Part shown: positions 1 through 21,713 of the stretch, in pieces | How the letters are laid out: each line of letters begins with the position of its first letter | How positions within the stretch are numbered: the stretch's first letter is position 1 | Assembly (NCBI RefSeq): GCF_036669915.1 | Contig: NC_089315.1 | Span: 29,316,631-29,380,630, forward strand | Length of the DNA: 64,000 nt | Direction: 5' to 3' | Source: Pocillopora verrucosa | Lineage: Eukaryota > Cnidaria > Anthozoa > Scleractinia > Pocilloporidae | The notes under the pieces: model-generated | What the model saw: only the letters and a program-made list of their open reading frames with translations | Told to the model about the DNA's origin: nothing | Database searches by the model: none | Translations under genes and position numbers: made by a program

Positions 1-83
1 CATCATTATTAAGTAGTAATGTGGCCCTTAGTGTTTCACACAGATCAAAAATAACTGTAAATGTTTTGTGTCATATTTTTCAG

Positions 84-9960
<9,877 letters not shown>

Positions 9961-12285
9961 CAGCTTCTGACAAGCAAAGTTTTAATCACCTTTTTATCAC
10001 TACATTCCTGATTCTGTTAACTACCAAAAATAGAAATCCAAGAACATTTCAAAGTCGCCATATTTTTCATTTATTAAGTTTATTTATTTTCTAAATTAAT
10101 ATCGATTATATGTTCGTTGACTGTGGAGTTGTAAAAAGTATGTAAATACTCCTAGTAAAAAGCCCTCACATCTTGTCTCCCTTAGAGTAAAGTTCCACTT
10201 TACGAAAGAAGTCAAATTGAAAATCTCTTTTCTTGTTTCTCTGCTGTGCAAGAGAAGCTGGTATGCGCAATATCTTGTAGAAGTTTTGTACCGAAGGTAG
10301 ATCGTATTTTAACATATTTTGCATCAAAGTGTAAAAAAGATTTACTGTAGTTGTACAGTTTTGAAAACAAAACGTGCGCCCAGAGGTATTAAAAGGGGTT
10401 TGTTTTGTATGGCGTGCAATATAGTTTATATCTTTCAATAGCCAGTGCAGGCGTCTCTTTTTTTCGCGAGCGAACTTTATAAGCTTGCGATCGTTTATCC
10501 GACCGGCCATATTTGACTTGGAATAAGAGTGGACGGTGGGGGTAGGGGGCGGGAGAAGGGCGAGAAGAATCTTTAGTCCCCCTCTCCTTATTTTTGACCG
10601 TCGACTGCCTTCTTAGTACAAAGTTCTTTCTCTCCTCAGCCTTGCGCTGCCACTAAAACCAAAGATGAGGCCATCATTTTCGTTAAGAAAATGCTGAGTA
10701 CTCGCTCGCCAAAATTACGCTTGCTCTGCAGGCTAATCTTTCAATGACATGTCTTCGCGCACTCCGACTGGTCGAAAATCTCTCCATTATTGTATGGGTA
10801 AAAATATAGGAATTTACGAAAGCAACAGGCCTCACTTTTTATCAGTGGAGCACAGCAATAATCCGTTAAGTACGACATAAACCCATTTGGTGCGCATGTC
10901 TGCAGTGAGCCCATTGTGTAGCTGTTGGACTCTCACGTCAAAACATTCAAAGTGCTAAATTTTGGTGTTTGCTGCTCCCGGAAAGAGAGCACACAATATT
11001 CCCGGTAAAAAAATACTTTCACTTTGAAGTTCAATGTACTAGTCATCCAATTGATAATCATTTGTAAAGATTCTCGACACTACCAACCACTTCCTCTGAA
11101 GTCAAAAGAGGCTAATCTTAATTTGTCTTATTCGGAAATTTTGAAACCCTGCCCTTCAAATTCCTTTCTGGGGTTAAACATTGCGGAATTTTTTAAAGCT
11201 TGTACTATGCTAAGAGGAAGGGTTTTTTTTTTTTTTGGCTAGTCTATCCGTAAATGCAACACGCCAAGAGCGCGCTAAGATTTTCATGGACTGCCCAGAC
11301 GAAAAAGTTTGACTTCTAGTCGAGTCGAGTCGCATGCTACTCTATGCACAGAGGACAATGAATTCCCCGTGAGGAGTGGTGATGGTACATTAGCATCTCG
11401 CCTTGCGATCTTGTCATCTTGTCTGACAGTTCAAGCATTCGGTGACGCCGATGGCTCTGACTGCTGAGTGTATGAAGAAGTGAAAAGAACCAAAAAATTA
11501 TCGAGAGGAAATTGTGGAACCTTACATGAAAATAATTGCTTTTATTGAAAGGATCAAATTAGTTGCAACGAAAGCAATGGCCTAGTCGATCAGGTTTACG
11601 ACCAAATTATTTGTTATAGTTGAAATTGTAGAACTTAATTTTACTCGCAATCCTCTTCTGTCGCAATACAAAATTTTTTAAGAAAAAAATCACAGACACT
11701 TGCGCTTTATCACATCATATAAATGCTGGACTCCTTTTACTGACACGTGAAGGAATGTCGCGAATCAATCCTGTGAGAGATATTGGTGAGAAATCAAAAC
11801 CTCACCGGACTGACTCCGCGAGCGGAACGATAAAGTAGATCCTTTGATCTGATTGGTTACTCGCTCAAGATTATCTTTTGTGATCCTGCCAAAAGTGTGC
11901 TTGTGTACGGCTAAAATACACACTTTTTGACCTCTGTAACGCGGAAAGTTTTTTTCGTAGCTAAGGGTGAAATACGTCTTTGAAACGAAGAAACTGCTAT
12001 GAGTTTTGAGAATTTGTTTGAAATTCTTGGTGTTATCTTTTAGCGTTTAAAAAATCTTTCATTGACTATGTCTGTTTGTTCAAGATTTGTAGGTTCATTT
12101 TTAGCATTTTTATCCCAGTTCGCAAAAACGCACAAAGAAAATCAACCTCGTTCAACTCGTCGAGAGTCCACACTTTGGTTAATGGCGCTAGTCGAGGAAG
12201 CAACCAATCTCAACCCACAAATTTCTCGGTTTATCTTTACCGCGCTGGGCCTGGTCCTAGGTTTATTTCCGGTTCCATGGCCCTG
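9961..12285. other. Intergenic region between CHD1 and the bZIP gene
   Basis: The first few hundred bases are presumably CHD1 3' untranslated sequence. No AATAAA is obvious; ATTAAA occurs at 10388-10393. The rest is AT-rich with no exon-like structure. A 114-codon antisense frame at 10166-10510 is discussed among the rejected items. Confidence 0.6.
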
Positions 12286-12330
12286 CCACGTCACCATTTC
12301 CAACATGTCAGGGTTTCTTGCATGACGTCT
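12286..12330. promoter_or_regulatory. UPRE-like and CRE-like elements upstream of the CREB3-like gene
   Basis: CCACGTCA at 12286-12293 reads TGACGTGG on the - strand, the UPRE core bound by XBP1, ATF6 and CREB3-family factors. TGACGTCT at 12323-12330 is a CRE-type site one base from the palindrome. Both are 110-150 bp before the start codon, so in the promoter or 5' UTR. The sites are seen; function and possible autoregulation are inference. Confidence 0.5.
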
Positions 12331-12437
12331 GTTCCTAAAATAAGACTACAGTTGACAACAAGAGAAGGTCTCCTTGTTCCACGTACAAACTTTAGATGTT
12401 GGCAGGGTTTTGAACTATTGACACTCATTTCGACAAT

Positions 12438-15400
12438 ATGGTTGTAACTGCTCCTCCTTCTCCAGTTTCTTTGGATCACCTGTACGCGAAGAAAGATTTA
12501 GACCCGCAGGAAGATGTATTTTTGAGCTCGCCAGATTTTCTCGACTCATGGGCCCAGGTGAGTTGGCAGATTTCCTGATTCTCACATATAACGCACGGGT
12601 AAAGTGTTTTAAATGCATATAGTTTGTTTATTTGAATGAAGCCTTGCTACCTGTCTTTGGTCGAAAATGAAACTTCTTTCGTTCGTTCAAAGATGAAGAG
12701 GATTATTATTTTTATGCTGGATTCGCACACCAACATGCACTGAAAATTTTCATCTTCGTATCGTTCAGAATTCACAGTGAACATAGAACTGTGTTTTTTT
12801 GTCCATGTTTACATGTAATGCAAGCTTCGTCATACGTAGATTTGAATGTTTCAACCATTGTGAAGACTTTTGCTTTTTTGAGCTCTCAGATTGTACAGAA
12901 AGGTACAGTTCCACTTAGACAAACGAAGTTTCAAATGATAATTGCCAGAGACATGATATGCACGTAACAACTTGCGCCACGAGGGCTTTATCAAAGCTTT
13001 ATCATTGTTTGTTCCAGTTACCTACGGTGTTTTCGTGTTCTGTGCTTAGAAAAAGAATGAGAGGCTGATTGATTTTCTAAAATTACTTCCAATTTCCAAA
13101 GTGGTTTCCCCTCAGAACAGTATTGTTTTCGATAGTCTGACTTACAGAGGAGTAACAGTGATCCTTTCTATTTTTGATACTGCATCTGTAACAAGCGATC
13201 AATGTAAAATATTATTATGGCTTGTTTAACAAGGCTGAATCAAAGCTTTAGTCGAAAAGTGTTAATTTATGTAGAGCAGAACAGATCTTTTACACTATGC
13301 AGTATCGAGGGTCAGATACACGTACAATTATGCTGCATAATTTTGGGCTCAATGCTATGGTCAGAGCATTGAACATAATACTGGTATAATGTCCAAACTT
13401 CCTAAAAATTCCTCAGATGTTACAGTTCAACAAGAGTTAAATTCTGTAGCCTGAGTACTGTCAACACAGAGCTGCACTTTACATATAGAAATTTGATCCA
13501 GCAACGTGTTGTGTTCTGAACTTCACTAAGGGCCAGGGTTCACTGGGCTGGCAAAATTTGTTTGGCTCTTCTGAAACTCTCGACAATCTTTGTTAAATCT
13601 CTGCTAAATTTTAAATTTGTCAGTAGTGGGTGCACTGGAAAACAGAAAAGTATTCATAGACCACAACTACCCAGTCAATTATTTCAGTCAAAGAGGGTGA
13701 ATAAAGTCTTGAAGAGTATGCTTGCTCTGTTTTGCTTTTGCTGTTCTTGTGAATTGGCTGCTCTCTGTTTTTTTAGAGCATCAAAGAAAATTATCCTTTT
13801 CATAAAGAATGCATTTGTGTATTATCTTCCAGGGTGATTTTGCCATTAACACTGATGGTGGTCTTCTCGACATTGGCCTGTTATTTGGGGAAGAATTCCC
13901 TGATCTTGGTGATTTATCTCCACCTCACTGTGAAAGCTCTTCATCAGATTCATACATGACACCCAGTCCTAATACTGTTGATGATGAGCTGCTTGAGATT
14001 CTTAGTTCAACATCAACATCAACATCACCTGGATTGCCGCAAAACAGTGAAGATGTTGCAATTGATCTCGGTAAGTGGAGTTCCAAAAAAAAAAAAATCA
14101 GTCTGTACTGAATGGATTTTTTTCTTAACTCTTTCACTCCCAAGCTCCAATTCTCCTCACCATCTGACATACAATTCTTATGATACTATTTTCAAAGAAT
14201 TTGATATTTGATCAATCAATAATCCTCTCATTGATAACTTTCTTAATTCCCATCACTTGTCTGCATGATATTGTAAAGACACATTCTGTCTCGGTCACTC
14301 ACTGAAGTTAAATGGTTTAACTACTTATTATGTACTGCTTCCTAAACAAGGTCTTTGTGGCCAACACCTTTATGTGGACTGCTTCAAAAAAGAATTGTTT
14401 TAAAAGAGCTGTTTTATTCTTGCAGTCATTACACAAATTAAAAGCAGTTACCACTTGTGTACCTCGTTCTGAAAGGAAAGATTCTGTCACACGGACAAAC
14501 ATAAAAAATTGTTTATGTCTGGTGATCATTTTATGATCTAAGATTGCCTAAAGGATACTTCAAAGAAATTGGATCAAGAGTTATTGTAATGTTTATTCTA
14601 TTCTGCTGCACTTACCATTTACATAGGATGGAATGTTGAGCTCCCTGACTTAGAAGGGAATATTGATGCTTCAGAATCGGCAACTAATGAAACCTGCCTG
14701 TCAACAACAGTCGAGTCCTCCACAGTATCAGTCAGTCAGTCCATAGTTTCTCTCTGTACATCCTCTGCTTCCAGGGTGTGTAAGGTATGTCATGAGAACA
14801 TTATGCAAAGAGGTTTATGTACTTAAAGTAGCCTTTTTTATTTCTTCTTAAGATAATACTACCATTCTTTTCCCTCAGAATTGTGTACATTTGCAATCTC
14901 AACCAGTAGTTTTGAAATTATGTAAAATCAGAGGTAATCTGAGAAAAATTTCTTTTCAGCTCAGATGAACCAAAAATATTTGAATGGATATTTCAACTTG
15001 CTTGTACACTAAATGGTTTCTCATTTTGTAAAGATGTTACTAACCTTGTACAGTGTAAAGTAATTTCCTGGAAGAAAACTAGTGTAATTTTAGTGAGTTT
15101 AATTCCCTTATTTTGATTATTGCAGTCAAAACTTCTGGTTCTTACAAGTGAAGAAAAGAAGTTATTAGAGATTGAAGGAGTTACCTTACCTACTGATATG
15201 CCTCTCACCAAGGTATGACATTCTATGGGTGCTTTGATGGTGTGATTTCTCTTGTAACTATTTGACAGTGTTCATTGCAAACCAGTATAGTCATATCAAA
15301 CTGAACCAATACCTGTAGACTTTTTCTGTTAGTAAAGCAAGCTAGGTTAGCACACCCTTTATCTTTTCAAAAACCTTTTTTCTTAATCCTCAATATTTAA

Positions 15401-16719
15401 TTGTGAGCAAAACCGTAATGTAATTAGATTTGGCATATTTTTTCTTACATTATGTGATGAGAAGGGATTGGTAATTTCCAGGAGTGATTAGTAGAGTTGT
15501 AAATAACTAGATGATTTTTAGTCAGTACATGTACAGATACCATAGAGAAAGTGCAAAGTTTATCTTCAAATCTTTTTTCATTTCTTCAACTGTAGGCTGA
15601 AGAAAAAGTTCTCAAAAAAGTGAGAAGAAAAATAAAGAATAAGGTGAGAAATTATTAGATTGTGTTTTATGATAATCAAGGCTATTGTTGTAGTGAAACT
15701 CATGAAAAGAAGAGGTATTTCCTTCGTTTGCATTGATTTGGAAATTTCTCTGCATAATGGTTAATGGAAACCTTTTTATGAGCCATCCTCAAATGAGAAC
15801 TTTGTAATTTTATTTGAAGCAATCTGCACAAGAGAGTAGACGAAAAAAGAAGGATTACATTGATGGACTAGAAGAAAGAGTGAAAGCTTGCACTGAGCTT
15901 AACCATAACTTATCTATGAAAGTCAACAGTTTGGAGGAACAAAACAAGTGAGTCACACTCCATTCAGTTTGGGGCAAGGCTTGATAAACCCTTTGATGTA
16001 GAGGGCTCATTCTGTAAGGAGTGACATTGGGAGAGACTTGTACCGTGTTTGGTAGAAAATAGGCAATGATGGTTGGTGTAGTTACTGTGCTAATTTGAAC
16101 ATGAAAAACTTGTACCACATGGTTGATAGAAAATAGGGGATAATGCTTGGTGTATTTACATGCGCTTATGTGAACATGAATTGCTTTAGGTCCCTTCTGG
16201 ATCAGCTGAAAGAGCTCCAAGCACTGGTAGCATCTACACATCCTACTAAAGCTCAGGCAGGGACATGTTTGATGGTGCTGTTTTTGGCCTTTGGTTTGGT
16301 TCTTTTTCCAATAAACAATGCTCCTGGAGAGCAGAAGGAAGCTGTTGCAAAATATGCACCAGCCATTGGTAAGTCACTTCTCCAAGGGAAGGAGGGGGGG
16401 TTGGAAGGGGTATAAATGACAAGGATTTCATTTTGTGTTTTTCATCAGATTTTTGAAAGCTTAGAAATTCCATTTTATTGATTTTCATTTTGTTGACATC
16501 CTTTATGCAGTGCGTTCTCGTACACTTCTTCAAGTTAAAGATGAGTACACAGATGAAGTTCCAGAGGTTGTACAATTTAATCTGAACAGTACAGATTATT
16601 TGAAGGCTGCTACTCCTCCCATATCACAGAACGCACCAAAATCACTTGGAGAAGTTATGGTGGAGGTCTCAGATATTGACAGGAGTCAAGCAGACAAAGT
16701 GAAGCCTCAAAAAAGATAA
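12438..16719 (+). CDS. CREB3L: CREB3/CREB3-like membrane-bound bZIP transcription factor
   Basis: ER-anchored transcription factor released by Golgi proteolysis under secretory or ER stress (known for the family). Exons: 12438-12557, 13833-14070, 14627-14784, 15126-15212, 15596-15643, 15820-15947, 16190-16368, 16511-16719; phases join to 388 residues. The start is the first ATG after an in-frame TGA. Residues 1-170 are an acidic Ser/Thr/Pro-rich activation region. Residues 173-217 match the family-specific block before bZIP ([17 protein letters not shown]). The basic region is near 206-230 ([20 protein letters not shown]). Heptads are L234, C241, L248, L255, L262, L269. One membrane helix spans about 284-301 ([15 protein letters not shown]). 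RTLL at 323-326, about 20 residues past the membrane, fits the site-1 protease RxLx motif. The family is certain; which vertebrate member (CREB3, L3, L4) it matches best is open. Confidence 0.93.
14125..14321. repeat. MITE-like element, copy C (bZIP gene intron 2)
   Basis: Begins TTAACTCTTTCACTCCCAAG and ends AGTTAAATGGTTTAAC, so the ends are imperfect inverted repeats of the same family as 483-695. The inside has AATTCTCCTCACCATCTG and CCCATCACTTGTCTGCATGA, the complement of the AGCAGACAAGTGATGAGAA block of copies A and B, so it lies in reverse orientation. Confidence 0.65.
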
Positions 16720-16731
16720 TTGATGACTTTT

Positions 16732-17259
16732 AATAAACCCATGCAATGTAAATAGTTTTATAATTTAAAGAAGTCGTTTTGTAGAATTAGTTTTTTGAAT
16801 ACCAGTAGTTTGTGGTCTACTACTGTGTGGTCCACATCAACTTTTATTACATACCTTTGGCACCTAAAGAAAAGATCTTCCCTGACCTTTTCCCATTTAT
16901 GGAAAAATTCAGTTGTAAATATATTTGTTCAAGGTATGAAAGGGTAATGACACAGACTTATAAAGAGAAGAAAAGCATTGGAAAAAGTGACAGCATTAAG
17001 AACAAAGAAAATAACATTTCCTTTCCATGACAGTTTGGAAATAATTCAGACCACTTATTCTCTATTTCCTAGAGGAAAGTTACACTTTTGGAATGCAAAG
17101 CACTGATGTTTATTTTGTAAAATGTGATGTAAATTTATAAATAATTAAGACATAAAGTTAACAGTGTATGATATCATTCCACTTAGAGCAGACAAGGATA
17201 TTGTAATCAAATGACTGTATGTTATCAATTTTTGTTTAGAAAAGAAAAGAAAAAATAAA
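16732..17259 (+). terminator. Polyadenylation signals of the CREB3-like gene
   Basis: AATAAA occurs at 16732-16737, only 13 bases after the stop codon, and again at 17254-17259, followed by a T-rich stretch (CCTTGTTTTATTTTGTTC). The distal one is the more usual layout and implies a 3' UTR of about 550 bases. Assignment is by motif only. Confidence 0.5.
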
Positions 17260-17399
17260 GTATGGTATAAAATTTGGAAATCCTTGTTTTATTTTGTTCT
17301 CAATAGCCTTTTTTTTCCTACTGCTACATTTACTTTTGATTTTTGGGGTTGCATTGGTAAAGCAGTTATTAAAATATAATTGAAATGGTTACCTTCTAT

Positions 17400-17622
17400 T
17401 AAGGTTAACTTTCTTCACCACCATGGGTAACCAAGACAGAAGTTCCCTTTACAATATGAATAGAATATCAAGCAGACAAGTGATGAGAATGAACAAAAAT
17501 ATTAGTAAGGGGATGATATTAGTTGATCCAATGACCGAATTCTCCATACTAACATTGTGAGAATTATATTGCAGATAGTAAGGAGAATTGCTTGTGAGAT
17601 CTAGGGAATAAACTCACTTAGT
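17400..17622. repeat. MITE-like element, copy B
   Basis: Contains AAGCAGACAAGTGATGAGAA, GGGGATGATATTAGTTGATC, AATTCTCCATACTAACATTG and AAGGAGAATTGCTTGTGAGA, collinear with copy A. The terminal repeats are decayed (GGTTAAC at the left). Located just past the bZIP gene 3' end. Confidence 0.65.
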
Positions 17623-18278
17623 AAAAAGCCATTGGTATGCTGTACATGTAACTGGTTTCTGCACTCCATAGTTATTTCATGTGAACTACAAGACTGTTTG
17701 GGGTTTTTTTTTTCAATCTAATCGCAGGGATTATCATTTGGTCTCCAGAATTTGTGCCATTTATTCCATCATGCGTTAAGGATAAGACCAATTCACTCCA
17801 AATTACTGTCATTGTTTTATTATTTTTTTAGTTAAAGAATGAAGACTTACCAGATCGTGTATGCACCCCTTAAAAATTTGGGGCTCTGTAGCAAGCCTCT
17901 CCTCCTTGGTGTCTCACAGGTTGTTACAATTTGTGATGGCATTTAAACTGTTATGCAGCGTAACTTCTAAAGAGACTGGGAAAAGATACTTTTCATAGAC
18001 TGCGATAGAAATGTGACAGTGAAATATTTTAAAGAGGGAGGTCATATATTTATGAGCAAATCATTTAAATTTATTAACTAATAATATACATGGATAAATT
18101 ACTCAGTTCTGATTGGTTAACATAAATAAATGCAGTTTTCAGGTAATTCGGTGCAGAAGGGAGTTAATTTAGTGCAGAAGAGGGTTAATTCAGTGCAAGG
18201 AAAGTTTAATTTTTTCAAAGACCACAAATTTCACTCGCCCTACGGGCTCGCGAGTCTTTTTTTTGTGTTAGTCTCAAA

Positions 18279-18314
<36 letters not shown>

Positions 18315-18828
18315 TCGAAATCATGCGATTACCTATACAAATTTCTGGTAGGCCTGTGGGTCGAGGGGATGCTCGTTGGTTATTTTAGTGCGATATAACA
18401 AAACTTTCTTAATTTGAGAACATTTTGACTTACAGATGTCATCACCTAACGGTTCACCACTTCCGTCACGCAATCCAAAGGAAGCGGAAATGCGCGTTCG
18501 CTAAGAAACAGACGTACTCAGAGGCGAAAACGTCGTCACAGATTTATTTCAACACACGTATGTCGCTATAACTAGAATAAATAACACATTTACTAAGTCT
18601 CTGTTATCTTGACGCAGTGAATAGAGATTGTCAAACACAGTAGATCACACTGCTCATAATCAAGTAAAAGCGGAAATTCTCTTTCAACACGAAAGTTCCT
18701 CAGTGTTCTCTCTTCGCTGTTCTTCATTCTACAGTTTAAACAATTCTTTCATGAAATCTCGTTCGCTGGCAAATACTATATCCGACGTATTCCTCTGATT
18801 CAATTTCCAAACAGGTAATTTAACTGGG
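17623..18828. other. Intergenic stretch between convergent bZIP and BH3-only genes
   Basis: AT-rich, no exon-like frames. The bZIP gene (+) and BH3-only gene (-) converge here. TTTATT at 18543-18548 is an AATAAA on the - strand and could be the polyA signal of the BH3-only gene, giving a 3' UTR of about 280 bases. Confidence 0.45.
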
Positions 18829-19083
18829 TTACGTTGCCGAGTGAAGACTCAACGTGCTGTTGTTAAGATTGTCCCCGATCGCTCGCAAACATCTTCCTAT
18901 ATCTCTTGAACTTCGCAACTCAGCGCAACACTCGCCAACATGGCGCTGAGTGGTCGAGGTGTTTCCACTCTGCGAGTTTCTCTCGTCCCCTGACTGACGA
19001 CTTCGGCGGAAGCTAAAAGATCGCCGTCTAGTTGGGGGCTGGTTTGTACGGCTAGTAGATCGTTTGAAGAACTGGAACCCCAT
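18829..19083 (-). CDS. Candidate BH3-only protein 1 (84 aa)
   Basis: Single-exon frame of 84 codons, with an in-frame TAA about 45 bases before the ATG. The first 60 residues are hydrophilic and rich in Ser, Arg and Thr (RRRSFSFRRSRQ at 20-30). The BH3 motif is at residues 61-75 (DIGRCLRAIGDNLNN): hydrophobic positions I62, L66, I69 and L73, invariant Asp D71 preceded by Gly, and Asn where Asp or Glu is usual. Nine residues follow it, and there is no membrane anchor. BH3-only proteins bind the groove of BCL-2 relatives to promote apoptosis (family knowledge). The frame is a paralogue of 54214-54444: same MGF start, basic Ser-rich half, BH3 and a similar end (LNNSTLSLHS versus LNNSRLSLNS). Conservation between the two argues strongly that both are real. 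Function is inferred from motif only. Confidence 0.72.
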   Translation of the reverse strand: MGFQFFKRSTSRTNQPPTRRRSFSFRRSRQSGDERNSQSGNTSTTQRHVGECCAELRSSRDIGRCLRAIGDNLNNSTLSLHSAT

Positions 19084-19272
19084 ATAATCTGTACGATAAA
19101 TACAAGAACAATTTTAATCATCACCCGGTGTTGCAAACCCGACAAATCCAAACTAATATGATCTCTAACGCCCACAGAGAGAGGAAGGTTCACTGCAGTT
19201 GGTACACATTGAGACGATTTCGCGATGACGAAATATCACAGTTCGAAAACTGAAAGATTTCAGTACACGCTA

Positions 19273-19281
19273 ATTTATATA
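19273..19281 (-). promoter_or_regulatory. Possible TATA box for BH3-only gene 1
   Basis: ATTTATATA on the + strand reads TATATAAAT on the - strand, 190 bases before the BH3-only ATG at 19083. That would place transcription start near 19245 with a 5' UTR of about 160 bases. Motif only; AT-rich surroundings make chance matches common. Confidence 0.4.
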
Positions 19282-20270
19282 AGGGACCATAGCACTTCTC
19301 GCGAAGCGATTCGACTTACCTGAAAGAAACCTCTTCACACTAAACCGCAGCCTCGTTCACTTACAATTAAAAGATCTGTTACTCTTGTCCAATGTAGTAT
19401 ACTTCTGAAACGGAACTTAATACGTGCGTTTATAAGGATTTCCGTGATAATTACATCATTATTTGTAATGAGGTAATCTAAGGTTAAGGAAAAACCCATC
19501 AAACCAGAGCACGAAAATGATTGGCCTACGGAGTCAGGCCGTCTTCTGATTGGCTGTTAGTAGTCAAACCCCTTTTTAAAATCAAGGACGGGAAGTTTAG
19601 CGTTTCTCGGAAAGTAATACATTTTTATAGTATGACGATGATAGAAAGTCATGCAGAAAAAAACAAGTACTTAAATTTTATGAAAATTTCAATGAGGACA
19701 GTCTTTGAACCAAACAAAATGAGGTGCCTCCGAATTACCTTGTGTTAAAGGCGAAACATAACAAAGTAAACAAAAATAAGGATTGAAATCACAGAGACGA
19801 ACTTGCTACTTGTAAAGTGCATGGCTTGAGGCATTGAAATGTATGACGTGACGCTGGCGTGGTGCAATTCGTTTATTTATTTATTACAAGAACGACACAT
19901 AACAATTATCACTACAATGAAGAATGAAAGGGTCAGATCAATTTATTTTTTATTAAGAATATAGAAACCGAAAGAATCGGGACCAAACAGGTAAGCGGAC
20001 TTGGTCAGCAAATTCAATTTAGCGCGTTATAATTAGAATTCGACAAATATGGATAAAAATAACTTTTTTATACAATTTTGAAACAACAGTCTTCTATTTT
20101 CATTTATTTGTCAATCAGGGAAAATGGTTTTACGTGACTCTTTCTTTTTTTGTCTCCGAGTAATCAGCCGCTATAGTTTTCAAGAATTCTGAGGAAAAAG
20201 TGCTGACTTTTCAATCTTTATGAGCTTTTGTAATTTGGTAAGAAACATTCGCATCGCATCCAATAAAGTC

Positions 20271-20480
20271 TTTAAACCCAATCATCAATATGCACATTCT
20301 CCATACAGTTCTCTATACTTTTCCTAGGTTGCCGACTGGGAGAATTTGTTCATTGAATAATCAAGAGCACCTTTGGTTGGTGATCATTTCCTTTATTCTC
20401 ATAACCTTCATGTCGGATTCAGGGGTGATACTGTAAAGAGAAATTATATGCTAGTCACAAGTAGGGATTATAGTGTTAAG
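20271..20480. repeat. MITE-like element, copy D
   Basis: Contains CATTCTCCATACAGTTCTCT, GGAGAATTTGTTCATTGAAT, TTGGTTGGTGATCATTTCCT and TTCAGGGGTGATACTG, collinear with copy E at 56808-57016. Ends are TTTAAACCC and TAGTGTTAAG, weak remnants of the inverted repeats. Confidence 0.65.
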
Positions 20481-21537
20481 CACATAAAAAGACTACTCGA
20501 CAATAAGACCTTCCAACAAGTTTTTCGATCACAGAATTCCGCGTTTGATAAGCACACTCAACTAAACTTGTCCTTTGCTTTCACGACCATACTACAGGCA
20601 GTCGTTTCGTGTACTGTCCTCGGAAAAAAATGGTAAAAATTATTTCTGTTGAAAAGGACGTTTTTAGGGGCAAGTATATTTTACACGAGAGACTCCTTAA
20701 GTACGAGTTTGCGCTCGAAACAATCTCGCCGACTCCGTTTTTTTCGCGCAAATGATCGACTACCTTCAGAACTGCGCGAATGATGCGTGCAACATCTCAA
20801 ACCACTTTGAACTCTTCCCATCTGGCTCGATCAAAGGAAGTATATCTGCATTCGTTACAAACAGGAGATAGTGATTGATTTTTCTGTTAGATTTATTTGA
20901 TAACTTACCGTAGAGCGAAATTATGTTTGCTTTTCGAGTTTCCCCGTTCTGATCGTGGATTTAATCCATCATAAAGCTGACTGCGGTCGGTGTTAATTCG
21001 ATCACCAAAAATGATCACTATAATAACTAGCCTTGGTAAAAAAGAATATATTAACATTTTCAGTTCGAAATTGTTGCTTAAAACTCTCGTCGCGTATCAT
21101 TTCCTGGGACAGATTATTTTATCTTTGCATGCATGGCAGTCGCTGCCATTCAACCAAGCTCTCACTGATTAGTAACCTTATCACGTAGAGCTAAGGATTG
21201 CAAATTCAATGTACAGAAACAAATGATATAATTTCTGTTAAGACTGACAGTAAGCCGGCTGAATTTTACAGTATGCTCGTGATATACCCCGATTCAAGTA
21301 TATACTTATTTTCGTGCAAGAGGCGCAGCATAAATATTAATAAATCGGAGCCTTGAATGCATGTTGCAATCAAAAATTGAGTCGTGCCAAAAAAACTTTG
21401 TCCAAAGTGAAGTATCTAGAAAAGCTGAAAGTTACAGGCACGTTTAAAACACATCTTTCGTCGTAGTCACCAAACGAACGTTTTTTTGCACTCGGAAATC
21501 AAATAAAGTTGGCAATTATGATTAGCATATTGCATGT

Positions 21538-21713
21538 AACGTTCATTTTAATCACATCAATTCGGAAGTAAGCGTTCAGCTACAAAAATTGCTTCACTAA
21601 AACGTTCATTTTTATCACATCAATTTGGAAGTAAGCGCTCAGCTACAAAAATTGCTTCACTAAAACGTTCATTTTTATCATATTAATTCGGAAGTAAGCG
21701 CTCAGCTACACAA
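21538..21713. repeat. 63-bp tandem repeat, about 2.8 copies
   Basis: The unit starts at GTTCATTTTAATCACATCAA. GTTCATT recurs at 21541, 21604 and 21667, an exact 63-bp period. Copies share GGAAGTAAGCGCTCAGCTAC and TTGCTTCACTAAAAC with a few substitutions. About 0.9 kb upstream of the BCL-2 family start codon. Confidence 0.85.

Noticed and set aside
10166..10510. 114-codon frame on the - strand antisense to the CHD1 3' region, starting MAGRINDRK
   Set aside because: Hydrophilic and without recognisable family, promoter or splice context. Kept only as a weak possibility; conservation would be needed.
12076..12447. 123-codon + strand frame overlapping the start of the CREB3-like gene
   Set aside because: Out of frame with the bZIP coding sequence, crosses its start and shows no domain; a shadow of 5' UTR sequence.
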